Shown here: positions 8,281 to 16,245 of the stretch, in pieces | Position numbering within the stretch: the stretch's first letter is position 1 | Layout: each line of letters opens with the position of its first letter | Assembly (NCBI GenBank): GCA_049964535.1 | Contig: JBMFXG010000014.1 | Span: 1-23,768 of the forward strand | Direction: 5' to 3' | From: JAJYZP01 sp049964535 | GTDB lineage: Bacteria > Actinomycetota > Acidimicrobiia > Acidimicrobiales > Acidimicrobiaceae | DNA: 23,768 nucleotides | Notes under the pieces: model-generated | Databases searched by the model: none | The model's input: only the letters and a program-made list of their open reading frames with translations | What the model was told of the DNA's origin: nothing | Translations under genes and position numbers: made by a program

Positions 8281-9138
8281 AGGGAGTACTTTACCCCTGA
8301 TTCATCGACGCAGCGGAGCCACCGATGATCACGAGTCGGCTAGGGGTGCGTAGTACGTTCTTGGATATGGAGCCGCAATGAACTGTGTCACCGTGAGACC
8401 TCGGTAGTTGCAGAGGACTTCGGAGAGGACCTCAAGTGAGAGCAGGTCTGCTAGCTGCGCCGGCTGTGTACCGATTGAGGTATGGCAGCTAGGCCTTACG
8501 AACTCGTCTTGGCGCTTGGATCACGTTCACTGCAAGCTGATCGCGCTCGTGCGTCGGTTGGCACGTTCTTGATTCGTTTCGAAAAGAGCGTAAGAGCCGG
8601 GCGGGACGCCATGATCTTCCAAATTCTTCGAGCGGAACCGCAGTCGTAGTCGTTGTTGAGATCGCAGTGCTACTCATTCTCGTCGTGGAGCTGGTCGAGA
8701 GGTTGTGAGATGAATCGCAGTTTGTAGCAGCAGAGCCTTTCTGCGACCGACTAGGAAGCTTTTCTGCCCTTTAAGGTCTGGTGCTTGCAGGGATACGAGG
8801 CGTTAGGCACACCAGGTCTTTTCGAGAGATACTGACCCGGGGTATTGCCTACGCAGCGCAAGGATCTGCATGCATTGATAGCGTCTGTAGGGTCAGGTAT
8901 TGATAGAAGCGTGCTGTACGCCGGAGAGCTGGCACGAAAGCCGGGAAGCAGTCGTCGCTCGGCTCTTGTCTTGGACCCAGTCGGTCTTCGTCGACGGGTC
9001 GTTCCTTGGACGCTATCGGACAACTGGGAGTCCATCGCTACTGTGCGAGTCTCGTTTCACTTCGGGTAACACAGCGAGGCATCTAGAACACCCTTTCAGC
9101 TTCACGTTGGAGAGCGACGGTGGAGCTCCTTGCGAACG
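8281..9138. other. 858-bp stretch without a convincing gene
   Basis: I read all six frames. The open frames are short, Ser/Arg-rich and lack ribosome sites. A 55-codon frame from ATG 8482 on the plus strand has GAGG only 1 base before its start, and I do not accept it. A hydrophobic run on the plus strand around 8643-8708 has no start codon. No tRNA, RNase P or SRP-like consensus was seen. It lies downstream of the hydrolase operon and upstream of phhB, so it must hold the phhB promoter and probably a terminator for the operon. It may be a decayed gene region. Confidence 0.5.
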
Positions 9139-9975
9139 CTAGAGATCCACAGTCGCAAGAAAGTCACGCATGACCTGTTGGAAGAGGTCAAACTCTTCGA
9201 CTTGCGGTGAGTGCCCTGACTTCTCAAAGATGACAAGCTTTGAGTTTGGAATCAGCGATGCGATCGTCTGACTGCTCTCTACGGTGGTCACCCAGTCTGC
9301 ACGTCCGACAGTCACGAGAGTAGGGCACGGTACTGTCGGAAGGAGGGGTTTGAGGTCGTACGAGGGAAGGTTATAGAGAAAACACCAGTTGTGGGCCTCG
9401 TGACGGTAGTAGCCGGCTTCGACGCTCGCAGCGGACTTCTCTGCGTCGTACTCGAAGTCGTAGAGTGGAATGATCTCGGCCCACCGTTGCTTGAGGTCTT
9501 CATCGTCGGTGATGTGACCGGTCCAGTAACGAGTGAAGTTGTCCCAGTTGATCTCTACTCTCGTCTGCTTCTTTGCATTGGCGAAGGCATTCTCCAAGAA
9601 GCTGCCGTCCGCACAGGTGTCCCGCAGGATCATCGCCCGGACGCGAGATGGGTAGTGAACTGCGTACTCCATGGCGATGAGTCCACCATAGGAGCCTCCA
9701 GCCACGACGATCTGCTCGACTCCGAGCCACTCTCGAATTGCATCGATATCGGCCGCCCACTGCTCGTGGCTGAATGGCGGCTTTCCTTCCGAAAGCCCGC
9801 ACCCTCGCGCATCGAAGACGACCACTTTGAAGATGTCTGCGAGTGGCCCAAAGGTCGCTCTCGGTTCGGCGAGTGAGCCAATACCTCCGCCGCCGTGGTG
9901 AGCAATCAAGACTGGAGCGTTCTCTTCCCCGTAGATCTCGATGTTCAACTCGTTATCGTTGAGAACGACTCTCAC
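9139..9975 (-). CDS. alpha/beta hydrolase, proline iminopeptidase-like
   Basis: 278 residues from a GTG at 9975, which has a good ribosome site (AGGGAGA, about 5 bases away). The oxyanion segment AHHGGGG is at 25-31, the DARGCGLSE strand of proline-iminopeptidase-type hydrolases at 55-63, and the nucleophile elbow GGSYGG places the catalytic Ser at 95. Asp227 (GRADWV) and His255 (SGHSPQ) complete the triad. The aromatic-rich cap region at 140-210 would decide the substrate. Family members release N-terminal proline from peptides or hydrolyse esters and amides. It is the last of four codirectional hydrolase genes, 44 bases after the DUF885 gene, so a peptide or amide substrate is favoured. No signal peptide is seen, so it is cytoplasmic. 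Confidence 0.87.
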   Translation of the reverse strand: MRVVLNDNELNIEIYGEENAPVLIAHHGGGGIGSLAEPRATFGPLADIFKVVVFDARGCGLSEGKPPFSHEQWAADIDAIREWLGVEQIVVAGGSYGGLIAMEYAVHYPSRVRAMILRDTCADGSFLENAFANAKKQTRVEINWDNFTRYWTGHITDDEDLKQRWAEIIPLYDFEYDAEKSAASVEAGYYRHEAHNWCFLYNLPSYDLKPLLPTVPCPTLVTVGRADWVTTVESSQTIASLIPNSKLVIFEKSGHSPQVEEFDLFQQVMRDFLATVDL

Positions 9976-10019
9976 AGTATCTCCCTATGGTCTCTCTCGG
10001 AATGGACTGAGCTGCTAGC

Positions 10020-11729
10020 TTAGGAGTTCAACCGGGTGGTAGTGGCGATCCACTGGTCGACGAGGAGCTGCAGGACATCGAGCGGTACCGCTCCATTGCT
10101 GAGTACCGTACCGTGAAATCCCCGGATATCGAAGGAGTCTCCGAGTTGGTTCGACGCGTACTCCCGAAGTCGCTGTATCTCTCGTTTGCCAACCATATAC
10201 GCCAAGGCTTGACCCGGCCATCCTATGTATCGGTCTATCTCGTTCGCAACGTTCGCTTCGGTCGTTGCAGTATTGTTCCACATGTACGCGATTGCTTTCT
10301 CTCTAGACCAGCCGAGATGATGCATGCCGGTGTCGACGACGAGCCGGCAAGCTCGTAGCGCATCAAAGGAGAGCATGCCGAGGCGAGCAAGATCTGAGCT
10401 GTAGAGTCCCATCTCATCGGCGAGCCTCTCAGCATAGAGTCCCCATCCTTCAACGAAAGCGCAGGCCTGGACGTCGAGATAGCGCCGATACTGCGGAAGG
10501 TCTGAGAGGGTCTGAGCCGTGGCAATTTGAAAATGGTGTCCGGGTGAGCTTTCGTGGAAAGAGAGCGCCTCGTACTCATAACGAAATCTCTTCTCGGGCT
10601 CGAGCGTCAAAATGCAGTGCGCTCCTGGGCGACTCCCGTCCGCTGCCGGTGGTCGGTAGTGTGCAAGGGCGGCGTTGCGAGCCTCGATCGGATGGACCTC
10701 TTCGACAATGCAGTCTGCGATGCGGAAGGGAGGAAACCAATCGTCGCGGGCGCCCTCTGCGCGTTGCAGGCAATCTTCGGCGACCTTGACGATCTCGGCC
10801 GAGGTGGTAAAGCGCAGTTTTGGATCTTCGCGCAGACGTGCGAGGACGTTCGAGACGTTCCGTTCTCCGAGCACGCGTTCCCCAAGTTCAGAGAACTCTT
10901 GCTGAAGCTCTGCTATCCTCGCCAGTCCGATCTCGTGAATCTCTTGTGGAGTCAAGTCCGTAGTGGTATGACGCCTCACCGCTTTGAGATATGAGGCCTC
11001 ACCCCCTGGCACGTACCGTATACCGACGTGGTCGTCGTCTCGGGCGTGGCGGGACATCTCGCCGTTCAGGAGTTCGACCAGTCGCGACATTGCAGGGCGA
11101 ACGCTTTGCTTGACGATCTCTCTTGCGCGAGCGGTGAACGACTCTGAGGCGAATCCTGGATCGAGTGACGGGTTTGCGAGAAGATCTTCGGCAATGTCGA
11201 GATCGAGATGTCCTTGGAGTTGGTCGACGGCACGAGCGATTCCGGCTCTCGTTGAGTAGCGTCCGTCTCGTTGTGCCTGAGCGTATCGCTCGGTGATGGT
11301 GTCGAAGTAATCGCCAAGACCCGACAGTCTTGTCAAGTAGTCCTGAGCGATCTTATCGGTGCTTACGACGACGGCAGGGACGCACATGAAGACCATGGCG
11401 TGCGGCGAAGCGTACCCTTCACTCGATGCGTCCGTCTCCCAAATTCCCTCTTCGAGGTCGGTCCGTGCCCCCCAGACAAGACGTGCGAGAACTGCGGCAT
11501 CGACTCGATCTGCATCAGAGAGCGTTGAGTGATCGATCCTCTCCAACCTCTCCTCGATGCCTCGTAGCTTCGCAGCACTCTCATGCGCTCCCTTGCGACT
11601 TGGATCGGGGAGTAGTGCATCGTATCCGGGGATGCCGAGGAGGGTTGTCCCAAGCGGGTCCGTGGTGTTTTGAATATAGAAAAACTCTTCGCCGAGCGTT
11701 CGAAGCTCTGCGCTATAGGGGTCACTCAT
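10020..11729 (-). CDS. DUF885 family protein, putative metallopeptidase
   Basis: 569 residues, the usual length for this family. The zinc-site-like motif HESSPGHH is at residues 392-399 (the family consensus is HExxPGHH), followed by EGWGLYAE at 427-434 and a DTGMHHLGWSREKA segment nearer the C-terminus, all hallmarks of DUF885. The ATG at 11729 overlaps the stop of the M20 peptidase gene by 8 bases and has an AAAGGAA ribosome site about 8 bases away. There is no signal peptide, so the protein is probably cytoplasmic. The HExxPGHH core and the company of an M20 dipeptidase and an aminopeptidase-like hydrolase suggest peptidase activity, but few members have been characterised. Confidence 0.9.
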   Translation of the reverse strand: MSDPYSAELRTLGEEFFYIQNTTDPLGTTLLGIPGYDALLPDPSRKGAHESAAKLRGIEERLERIDHSTLSDADRVDAAVLARLVWGARTDLEEGIWETDASSEGYASPHAMVFMCVPAVVVSTDKIAQDYLTRLSGLGDYFDTITERYAQAQRDGRYSTRAGIARAVDQLQGHLDLDIAEDLLANPSLDPGFASESFTARAREIVKQSVRPAMSRLVELLNGEMSRHARDDDHVGIRYVPGGEASYLKAVRRHTTTDLTPQEIHEIGLARIAELQQEFSELGERVLGERNVSNVLARLREDPKLRFTTSAEIVKVAEDCLQRAEGARDDWFPPFRIADCIVEEVHPIEARNAALAHYRPPAADGSRPGAHCILTLEPEKRFRYEYEALSFHESSPGHHFQIATAQTLSDLPQYRRYLDVQACAFVEGWGLYAERLADEMGLYSSDLARLGMLSFDALRACRLVVDTGMHHLGWSREKAIAYMWNNTATTEANVANEIDRYIGWPGQALAYMVGKREIQRLREYASNQLGDSFDIRGFHGTVLSNGAVPLDVLQLLVDQWIATTTRLNS

Positions 11730-13095
11730 CCGTGGTTCCTTTCATACTCAGTCGATGCGGTCCATTCGCTAGGAGACGCCAGAGCTGTTCCCAGGCGATC
11801 ATTCCCTCTCCAAAACGACGAACTCTCATGAATTCGTTGGGTGCATGGAGCCGCTCGTCGGCGGTGGAGAATGAGAAGAAGAGTGTCTTCGCTCCGAGCG
11901 TCTTCTCGAAGAGAACGGTTGCCGGTAGGGTGCCTGCAATACAGGCGAGCAAGACTGAATCATTGGGGTAGACGGTCTCGAGAGCAGAGATGGCAGCGCG
12001 GATAGCTGGGTGTTCGGCCGAGATGGTGTATGCGGGAACACCTGGCCCGTCTCGGAGTACCTTGACGCTAAGCCCTGGGAGCCTCTGACCCTCCACGAAC
12101 GAAGTAATCGCCTTGATCACTTGCTCAGGGTCTTGTCCTGGGACGAGTCGGCACGAGAGGTGTCCTTTGGCGACGTGCGGAATGACGGTATACTTTCCGC
12201 CGCCTTCAATGCCGTTGATCTCGAGAGTAGGACGCTCCCAGAGCCGTTCAAGCGTTGAGTACCCGGCCTCACCGAAGACCTCGGAGACGCCAAGGTCGTG
12301 GCAGTAGAGGTCCTCGTCGAAGAGTACCCGGCCGAGCTCCTCCCTGCGCGCCGGCGAGAGTGCAGGAATGCCGTCGTAGAATCCGGGGACAAGGACTGAT
12401 CCGTCGGCTCCGTGGAGGCGAGCGAGAATCTCTGTTAGGCCATGGAGTGGGTTAGCAACTGTTCCGCCGAATCTGCCGGAGTGAAGGTCGTCGTGGGCAC
12501 CTTGAACTTCGACCGTACAGGTGACGAGACCCTTTGACATAAGTGATAGCGAGGGCTCGTTTGGGCGCCACATTGCGCCGTCGGCCGAGATGACGAGGTC
12601 ACAAGAGAGTTCATCAGCATGGGTCGTGACGTACTCGCCAAGATGCGGGCTGCCGATCTCTTCTTCGCCTTCGAAGAGGAACTTGACGTTGAGCGGTAGC
12701 CCTCCCTCTTGATCGATAAATGCTTGCGCCATCTTCAAGACGATGAAAACGGGGCCTTTGTCGTCGGTGCAACCACGACCTCGGATGACTTCATCGTCGA
12801 CGGTGAGCTTGAACGGTGGAGAGCTCCACTCCGCAAGATCACCGGTTGGCTGCACGTCGTAGTGGCCGTAGACAAGGAGCGTAGGCGCACCGGGGCGACC
12901 GAGCCACGCTCCTCGAACGACAGGGTGACCGCTAGTCTCGTCGACATAGCCGTTTGCAAAGCCAAGTCGTTCGACGAGCCAGTCGGCGGCTTGACGCATG
13001 ACATCGTGGGTCGCATCACGTGAGACACTCTCGATGGCGACGTACTCTGCGAGTTCGTCGAGATAGTCTCCGTCGACCTTGGGCAAGTTGAGCAT
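11722..13095 (-). CDS. M20 family dipeptidase/carboxypeptidase
   Basis: 457 residues. M20 enzymes are cytoplasmic di-zinc peptidases that cleave dipeptides or C-terminal residues. Zinc ligands are visible: His78 and Asp80 in GHYDVQP, Asp111 in GRGCTDDKG, the catalytic Glu and adjacent ligand Glu in EGEEEIGSP (142-150), and the late His in the HAPNEF segment near the C-terminus. The dimerisation lid domain fills about residues 195-320, with the HDDLHSG segment at its start. The length and motifs match the carnosinase/CPG2-type dipeptidase branch. The ATG at 13095 has a modest ribosome site (TAGGA). It lies 180 bases after the creatininase-family gene and overlaps the DUF885 gene, so it shares at least the downstream transcript. 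Confidence 0.93.
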   Translation of the reverse strand: MLNLPKVDGDYLDELAEYVAIESVSRDATHDVMRQAADWLVERLGFANGYVDETSGHPVVRGAWLGRPGAPTLLVYGHYDVQPTGDLAEWSSPPFKLTVDDEVIRGRGCTDDKGPVFIVLKMAQAFIDQEGGLPLNVKFLFEGEEEIGSPHLGEYVTTHADELSCDLVISADGAMWRPNEPSLSLMSKGLVTCTVEVQGAHDDLHSGRFGGTVANPLHGLTEILARLHGADGSVLVPGFYDGIPALSPARREELGRVLFDEDLYCHDLGVSEVFGEAGYSTLERLWERPTLEINGIEGGGKYTVIPHVAKGHLSCRLVPGQDPEQVIKAITSFVEGQRLPGLSVKVLRDGPGVPAYTISAEHPAIRAAISALETVYPNDSVLLACIAGTLPATVLFEKTLGAKTLFFSFSTADERLHAPNEFMRVRRFGEGMIAWEQLWRLLANGPHRLSMKGTTDE

Positions 13096-13275
13096 AACGG
13101 GGTCCTACCTGTGGCTTAGAGGGATGAGAGATAGTGGCCGATGGCCGATGGGATGCAGCTGGTTGATCAGTACGCGAGCTTGAGGAACCTGCTGTGGTGT
13201 TGCTGTGAGCCTTGTCGACCTGTGTAGTCGTTGTAGGTTTTGAGCAAAAGGTCCTAGAGATAAGAGACTCATGAC

Positions 13276-13977
13276 CTAGCTCATCCACCCGTTCTCGAGA
13301 ATCGAGCGTACCTCGGTGACTCCTGCATCCCAGACCTTCTCCCAGGCGTTGTCCGAGCGCTCGTACGCTCCACCTAAGCTGCCGTCTGGGGTGACTTGCC
13401 GCATAGTCTGTGGCCCGACGTTCATGAGGGTCTCTCTCGAGATCGTTGGCTTTGGAGGAGGAAATTCTACGCCATCGAGTCGGGTCCAAGGAAAGTTCTC
13501 CACCCACGAGCCGTGCATCTGGTCGACATCGAACTCGTTTGCGACCTCTACGACCTTGGGTCCGTTGTACCAACTGTGAAAGAGCACCCGAGTGTCTTCA
13601 TGTGTGCAGATCCATTCCCGAATAAGTCCACTGACCGGTGCGTTACCACCATGGCCGTTGATCACTGCGATGCGTTTGAATCCTTGGGCTCGAAGACCAT
13701 CGAGTATGTCGCGCATGATCTCAAGGTACGTTGTGATTCGAAGACTAACCGTTCCTGGAAACGATGTAAAGTAGGGCGCCATACCGAAGGGGAGCACCGG
13801 CATAACAGGTATCCCGAGCGGCTCAGCGGCCTCCATGGAGACGCGTTCGGCACAGATCGCATCGGTTCCGAGGGAGAGGAATCCGTGCTGTTCTGTCGAA
13901 CCAGTCGGTAGTACGATTCGGTCATCGCGCTCGAGGTACTGTTCAATCTGCATCCAGTTCGAGTCAAAAATCCGCAC
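13276..13977 (-). CDS. creatininase superfamily amidohydrolase
   Basis: 233 residues from a GTG at 13977, preceded by a GGGGGTGG purine run 4 bases away. The family hallmarks are present: GSTEQHG (26-32) and LGTDA (36-40), giving the metal-binding Glu29, His31 and Asp39, and NGHGGN (107-112). In most members a HAGxxETS motif follows; here it is MHGSWVEN (154-161), retaining a His and Glu160. Members hydrolyse creatinine and other cyclic or linear amides; one (MftE) is the mycofactocin peptidase and another acts in riboflavin/F420 metabolism (ArfB). No mycofactocin genes are in view, and the neighbours are peptidases, so a small cyclic amide or peptide substrate is the best inference. It is the first gene of the hydrolase set. 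Confidence 0.9.
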   Translation of the reverse strand: MRIFDSNWMQIEQYLERDDRIVLPTGSTEQHGFLSLGTDAICAERVSMEAAEPLGIPVMPVLPFGMAPYFTSFPGTVSLRITTYLEIMRDILDGLRAQGFKRIAVINGHGGNAPVSGLIREWICTHEDTRVLFHSWYNGPKVVEVANEFDVDQMHGSWVENFPWTRLDGVEFPPPKPTISRETLMNVGPQTMRQVTPDGSLGGAYERSDNAWEKVWDAGVTEVRSILENGWMS

Positions 13978-14971
13978 AAGCCACCCCCAAGCTATCGATA
14001 GGACGATCTACTGCATTCGATCTGCGGCGAGGGATCTCGCCTGTATCTCGTAGCGTATAGGGTCTCCGATGGTTGAAAGGACCGCAAAAGCCAAGAACTC
14101 CTCGCGATGAGAGATTAGTCCTCTGCTGCTTCGCTTGCAGAGGACTACCCGACCAGCTTCAAAGCCGTTCGTAAAGATCTCACGATTGTCGGTAGTGGGG
14201 TGGTGGTAATCCCTACCCTCGTCGCTTTGGTCCTTGTTGAGTAGCAGTGGGCGTGTCAGAGGTGCACTATCGCAGTGATCCGCGCAGGCCTGCAGCTGTG
14301 GTACGAGAGATGGTCAGCAGCGTCGACGGGCGCCCCAAGGAAGGTTCTGAGGCGCGGTTCCATGGTTCCTGGACCTGTTTTGCTGCAGGTTGTATCGATC
14401 GAGGGACCGCATTTCTGATCACCGGGCACAAGCCTCTGAGATGATCCCGTCTGGATCGACGCTTGATCAATTCCGTGCGCGAACGTATCTCGCAGGCCGA
14501 CTCGCTTCAGTCGACGGTGAACAACTTCTAGTGATAGTGAAGCAAGAAGCTGAAGAAACGTCGAGGAAGGAGGACGCTTGTGGAGCCTTCCTCACTCTCC
14601 TCCGATGGTTGCTCAGCGAAGTCTGCTCACGCATCGAGACCACTTCTGAGTAACCACCTCCGTCTCGGAGCTGCTTTGAGAGAGTCGTGAGCTTGCAATG
14701 ATGGACGTCGAGGATTGTCGGAGGTGTTGCGAGAGAATCGGTTATGCGGATCTGGTCTGCCTCCATTGCACAATAGCTTTTCATGGCAGCTCTCCTTGAC
14801 AGTCGAAGATGAGTAACGAGTTGTGCTCTGAGCCTTACTGAGCGAAGAGCACTCTACGGAGGTGCGTTGCGACGGTGAACAGTCGCGCTCGGGCTGAGAA
14901 ATGTTAGAGTAGTAGCGCCGGTCGACCGTCACGAAGGCGTCGAGTGATGCTCATCCGGTGAGGAGTAGAGC
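13978..14971. other. 994-bp intergenic region with weak gene-like remnants
   Basis: This separates the leftward hydrolase genes from the rightward exporter gene, so it should hold both promoters. For the exporter, an extended -10-like TGTTAGAGT just after 14900 is the only candidate I see, with no clear -35. On the minus strand a frame without stops runs for about 100 codons from 14311 to a TAG at 14008-14010, 30 bases before the creatininase start, but it has no ATG, GTG or TTG near its beginning. A separate small frame at 14467-14784 is listed on its own. No RNA gene consensus was seen. Confidence 0.45.
14467..14784 (-). CDS. possible small protein, unknown function
   Basis: A 105-codon frame begins at the ATG at 14784 with a textbook ribosome site (AAGGAGAG, about 7 bases away), which is the main reason to list it. 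The N-terminal half (MKSYCAMEADQIRITDSLAT and onward) looks more protein-like than the Ser/Arg-rich second half, so the true product may be a decayed or shorter peptide. No family is recognised and no membrane segment or signal peptide is seen. It lies alone on the minus strand, 187 bases from the divergent exporter start. Confidence 0.25.
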   Translation of the reverse strand: MKSYCAMEADQIRITDSLATPPTILDVHHCKLTTLSKQLRDGGGYSEVVSMREQTSLSNHRRRVRKAPQASSFLDVSSASCFTITRSCSPSTEASRPARYVRARN

Positions 14972-15874
14972 ATGCCAACGTCGAAGCTGAGACGCCGACC
15001 GCCGGCAGGGTTGTTGGTTGCCCTTGGTGCGATCTCCGTTCAGTTCGGCGCTGCTCTCGCAACGCACCTGTTTGGACGCGTGGGGCCCGGTGGAGCCGTG
15101 ACGCTTCGTCTGGTCTTTGCCGCACTCGCTCTCGTTGCGGTGAATGCACCGAAGCGAAAAGGCGCGGTCTCACTTCTTGCACGTCGAGTGGACCTTCTGG
15201 TGGCAGCCTCGTTTGGGGTCGTACTAGGAGTAATGAATCTTACTTTCTACGAGGCCATTGCTCGTGTTCCATTAGGTGTTGCGGTCACGATTGAATTTAT
15301 TGGACCGCTGGCGGTCTCCCTCGGAGGCTCGCGTCGTCTCGTGGACGGACTCTGGGCGATTCTGGCGGGCCTTGGAGTCTTCCTGCTTGCGGGCGGTGGC
15401 GTCTTTGGGGTAGGCCACCGACTCGATATCGTTGGGGTTGGCTTTGCTCTCCTAGCTGGTCTGTGTTGGGCTGGATACATCCTGCTCAACGCTGCAACTG
15501 GTCGTCGCTTCTCGGGGACTTCGGGTCTTGCTCTTGCGATCGTTGTGGCGTCTATCGTGGTCCTTCCTTTCGGGATTGCACAGGCGGGTGGCCGCTTGCT
15601 CACGGTGGGAGTTCTTGGCCTCGGTATCGTGGTGGCATTCTTATCCTCTGTGATTCCTTACTCTCTCGAGCTCTATGCGTTGCGACGTGTTTCGGCCCGA
15701 GCCTTTGGGATCCTGCTCAGCATGGACCCAGCGTTTGCGGCGTTGGCCGGTCTCTTGCTACTCGGTCAGCACCTATCGAGTAGCGAGGTTGTCGCACTGA
15801 TCTTGGTGGTGGCAGCTAACGCCGGTAGTTCGCTCTTTAGCTCACAGACACCGTTGGTCTCCCCAGAGCCGTGA
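14972..15874 (+). CDS. EamA-family transporter, RhtA (threonine/homoserine exporter)-like
   Basis: 300 residues with about ten hydrophobic segments arranged as two EamA repeats of five, the layout of drug/metabolite transporters. Segments typical of the RhtA branch are visible: FYEAIARVPLGVAVTIEFIG (about 92-111) in the first half, and in the second half the SSVIPYSLELYALRRVSARA stretch followed by a GILLSMDPAFAALAG helix. RhtA of E. coli exports threonine, homoserine and other amino acids by proton exchange; the substrate here is not proven. The ATG at 14972 has a GAGGAG ribosome site 7 bases upstream. It is a single gene, divergent from the hydrolase operon and closed by its own terminator. 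Confidence 0.88.
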   Translation: MPTSKLRRRPPAGLLVALGAISVQFGAALATHLFGRVGPGGAVTLRLVFAALALVAVNAPKRKGAVSLLARRVDLLVAASFGVVLGVMNLTFYEAIARVPLGVAVTIEFIGPLAVSLGGSRRLVDGLWAILAGLGVFLLAGGGVFGVGHRLDIVGVGFALLAGLCWAGYILLNAATGRRFSGTSGLALAIVVASIVVLPFGIAQAGGRLLTVGVLGLGIVVAFLSSVIPYSLELYALRRVSARAFGILLSMDPAFAALAGLLLLGQHLSSSEVVALILVVAANAGSSLFSSQTPLVSPEP

Positions 15875-15889
15875 AACGGCTCTTCTTAT
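15865..15889 (+). terminator. rho-independent terminator of the EamA gene, overlapping its stop codon
   Basis: A perfect 8-bp stem, AGAGCCGT (15865-15872) and ACGGCTCT (15876-15883), with a GAA loop is followed by TCTTAT. The TGA stop at 15872-15874 lies at the top of the hairpin, so the last codons form the ascending arm. The U-tract is short. Confidence 0.75.
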
Positions 15890-16039
15890 CGGTCGCTCGT
15901 GGGCGAAGGCAATGAGTGTGCTCGGTGCGAGTCCAGATGGTGCTCGTCTTGAACCATGTCGTGTGGTGGGTCGAGTCGAAGTTAGCGTAGTATCGCAGGT
16001 ACAGGCTCGGTATTCGGCGGGATCGGTCTTGATTGTGTT

Positions 16040-16068
16040 GATGACTCGTCGCGTCCTGACGAGTCATC
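16040..16068. repeat. 11-bp perfect inverted repeat hairpin
   Basis: GATGACTCGTC (16040-16050) and GACGAGTCATC (16058-16068) flank a 7-base loop. There is no T-run on either side. If the neighbouring IS element is removed in thought, the hairpin falls about 26 bases after the stop codon of the leftward MscS gene, the usual place for a terminator. Its own role now is unknown. Confidence 0.7.
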
Positions 16069-16098
16069 GCATCTTGCGCCGGTAGAAGGAAAAGCTAG

Positions 16099-16113
16099 CC
16101 TAGATAATTCTTC
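16099..16113 (+). repeat. left terminal inverted repeat of the IS1380-family element
   Basis: CCTAGATAATTCTTC, 11 of 15 bases matching the reverse complement of the right end; preceded directly by CTAG. Confidence 0.7.
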
Positions 16114-16245
16114 CCGTCCCTGACGACAACTATCCTTTGACGCGCGAAAGCCCTCCTGGCCTGCAAGAATGCAAGTGTCAAAGCCAACATTCTTTGTAAC
16201 TAGGAGAGCTCCGTGAAGGTGCACGCTACACGGTCTATCTGATCC

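Noticed and set aside
8482..8649. 55-codon plus-strand frame starting MAARPYELVL
   Set aside because: GAGG lies only 1 base before the ATG, no family resemblance, and the composition is ordinary for non-coding DNA.
8643..8708. Hydrophobic Val/Leu-rich run on the plus strand that could be a small membrane peptide
   Set aside because: No usable start codon in frame after the preceding stop.
8885..8960. GTCAGG followed by GGAAGCAG, slightly like the SRP RNA core
   Set aside because: The spacing and the GGAAGGAAGCAG core do not match, and no flanking helix forms.
10235..10994. Several open frames of 80-146 codons on both strands inside the DUF885 gene
   Set aside because: They are phase shadows of a well-supported gene with clear family motifs.
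13130..13160. Short tandem GGCCGAT repeat in the gap between the creatininase and M20 genes
   Set aside because: Only two full units; too short to mean anything.
14247..14444. Plus-strand frame with a MVSSVDGRP segment resembling the start of RibD-type reductases
   Set aside because: Only about ten residues look similar; the following conserved GAGTxRxE region of the family is missing, and the frame has no ribosome site. Probably chance.
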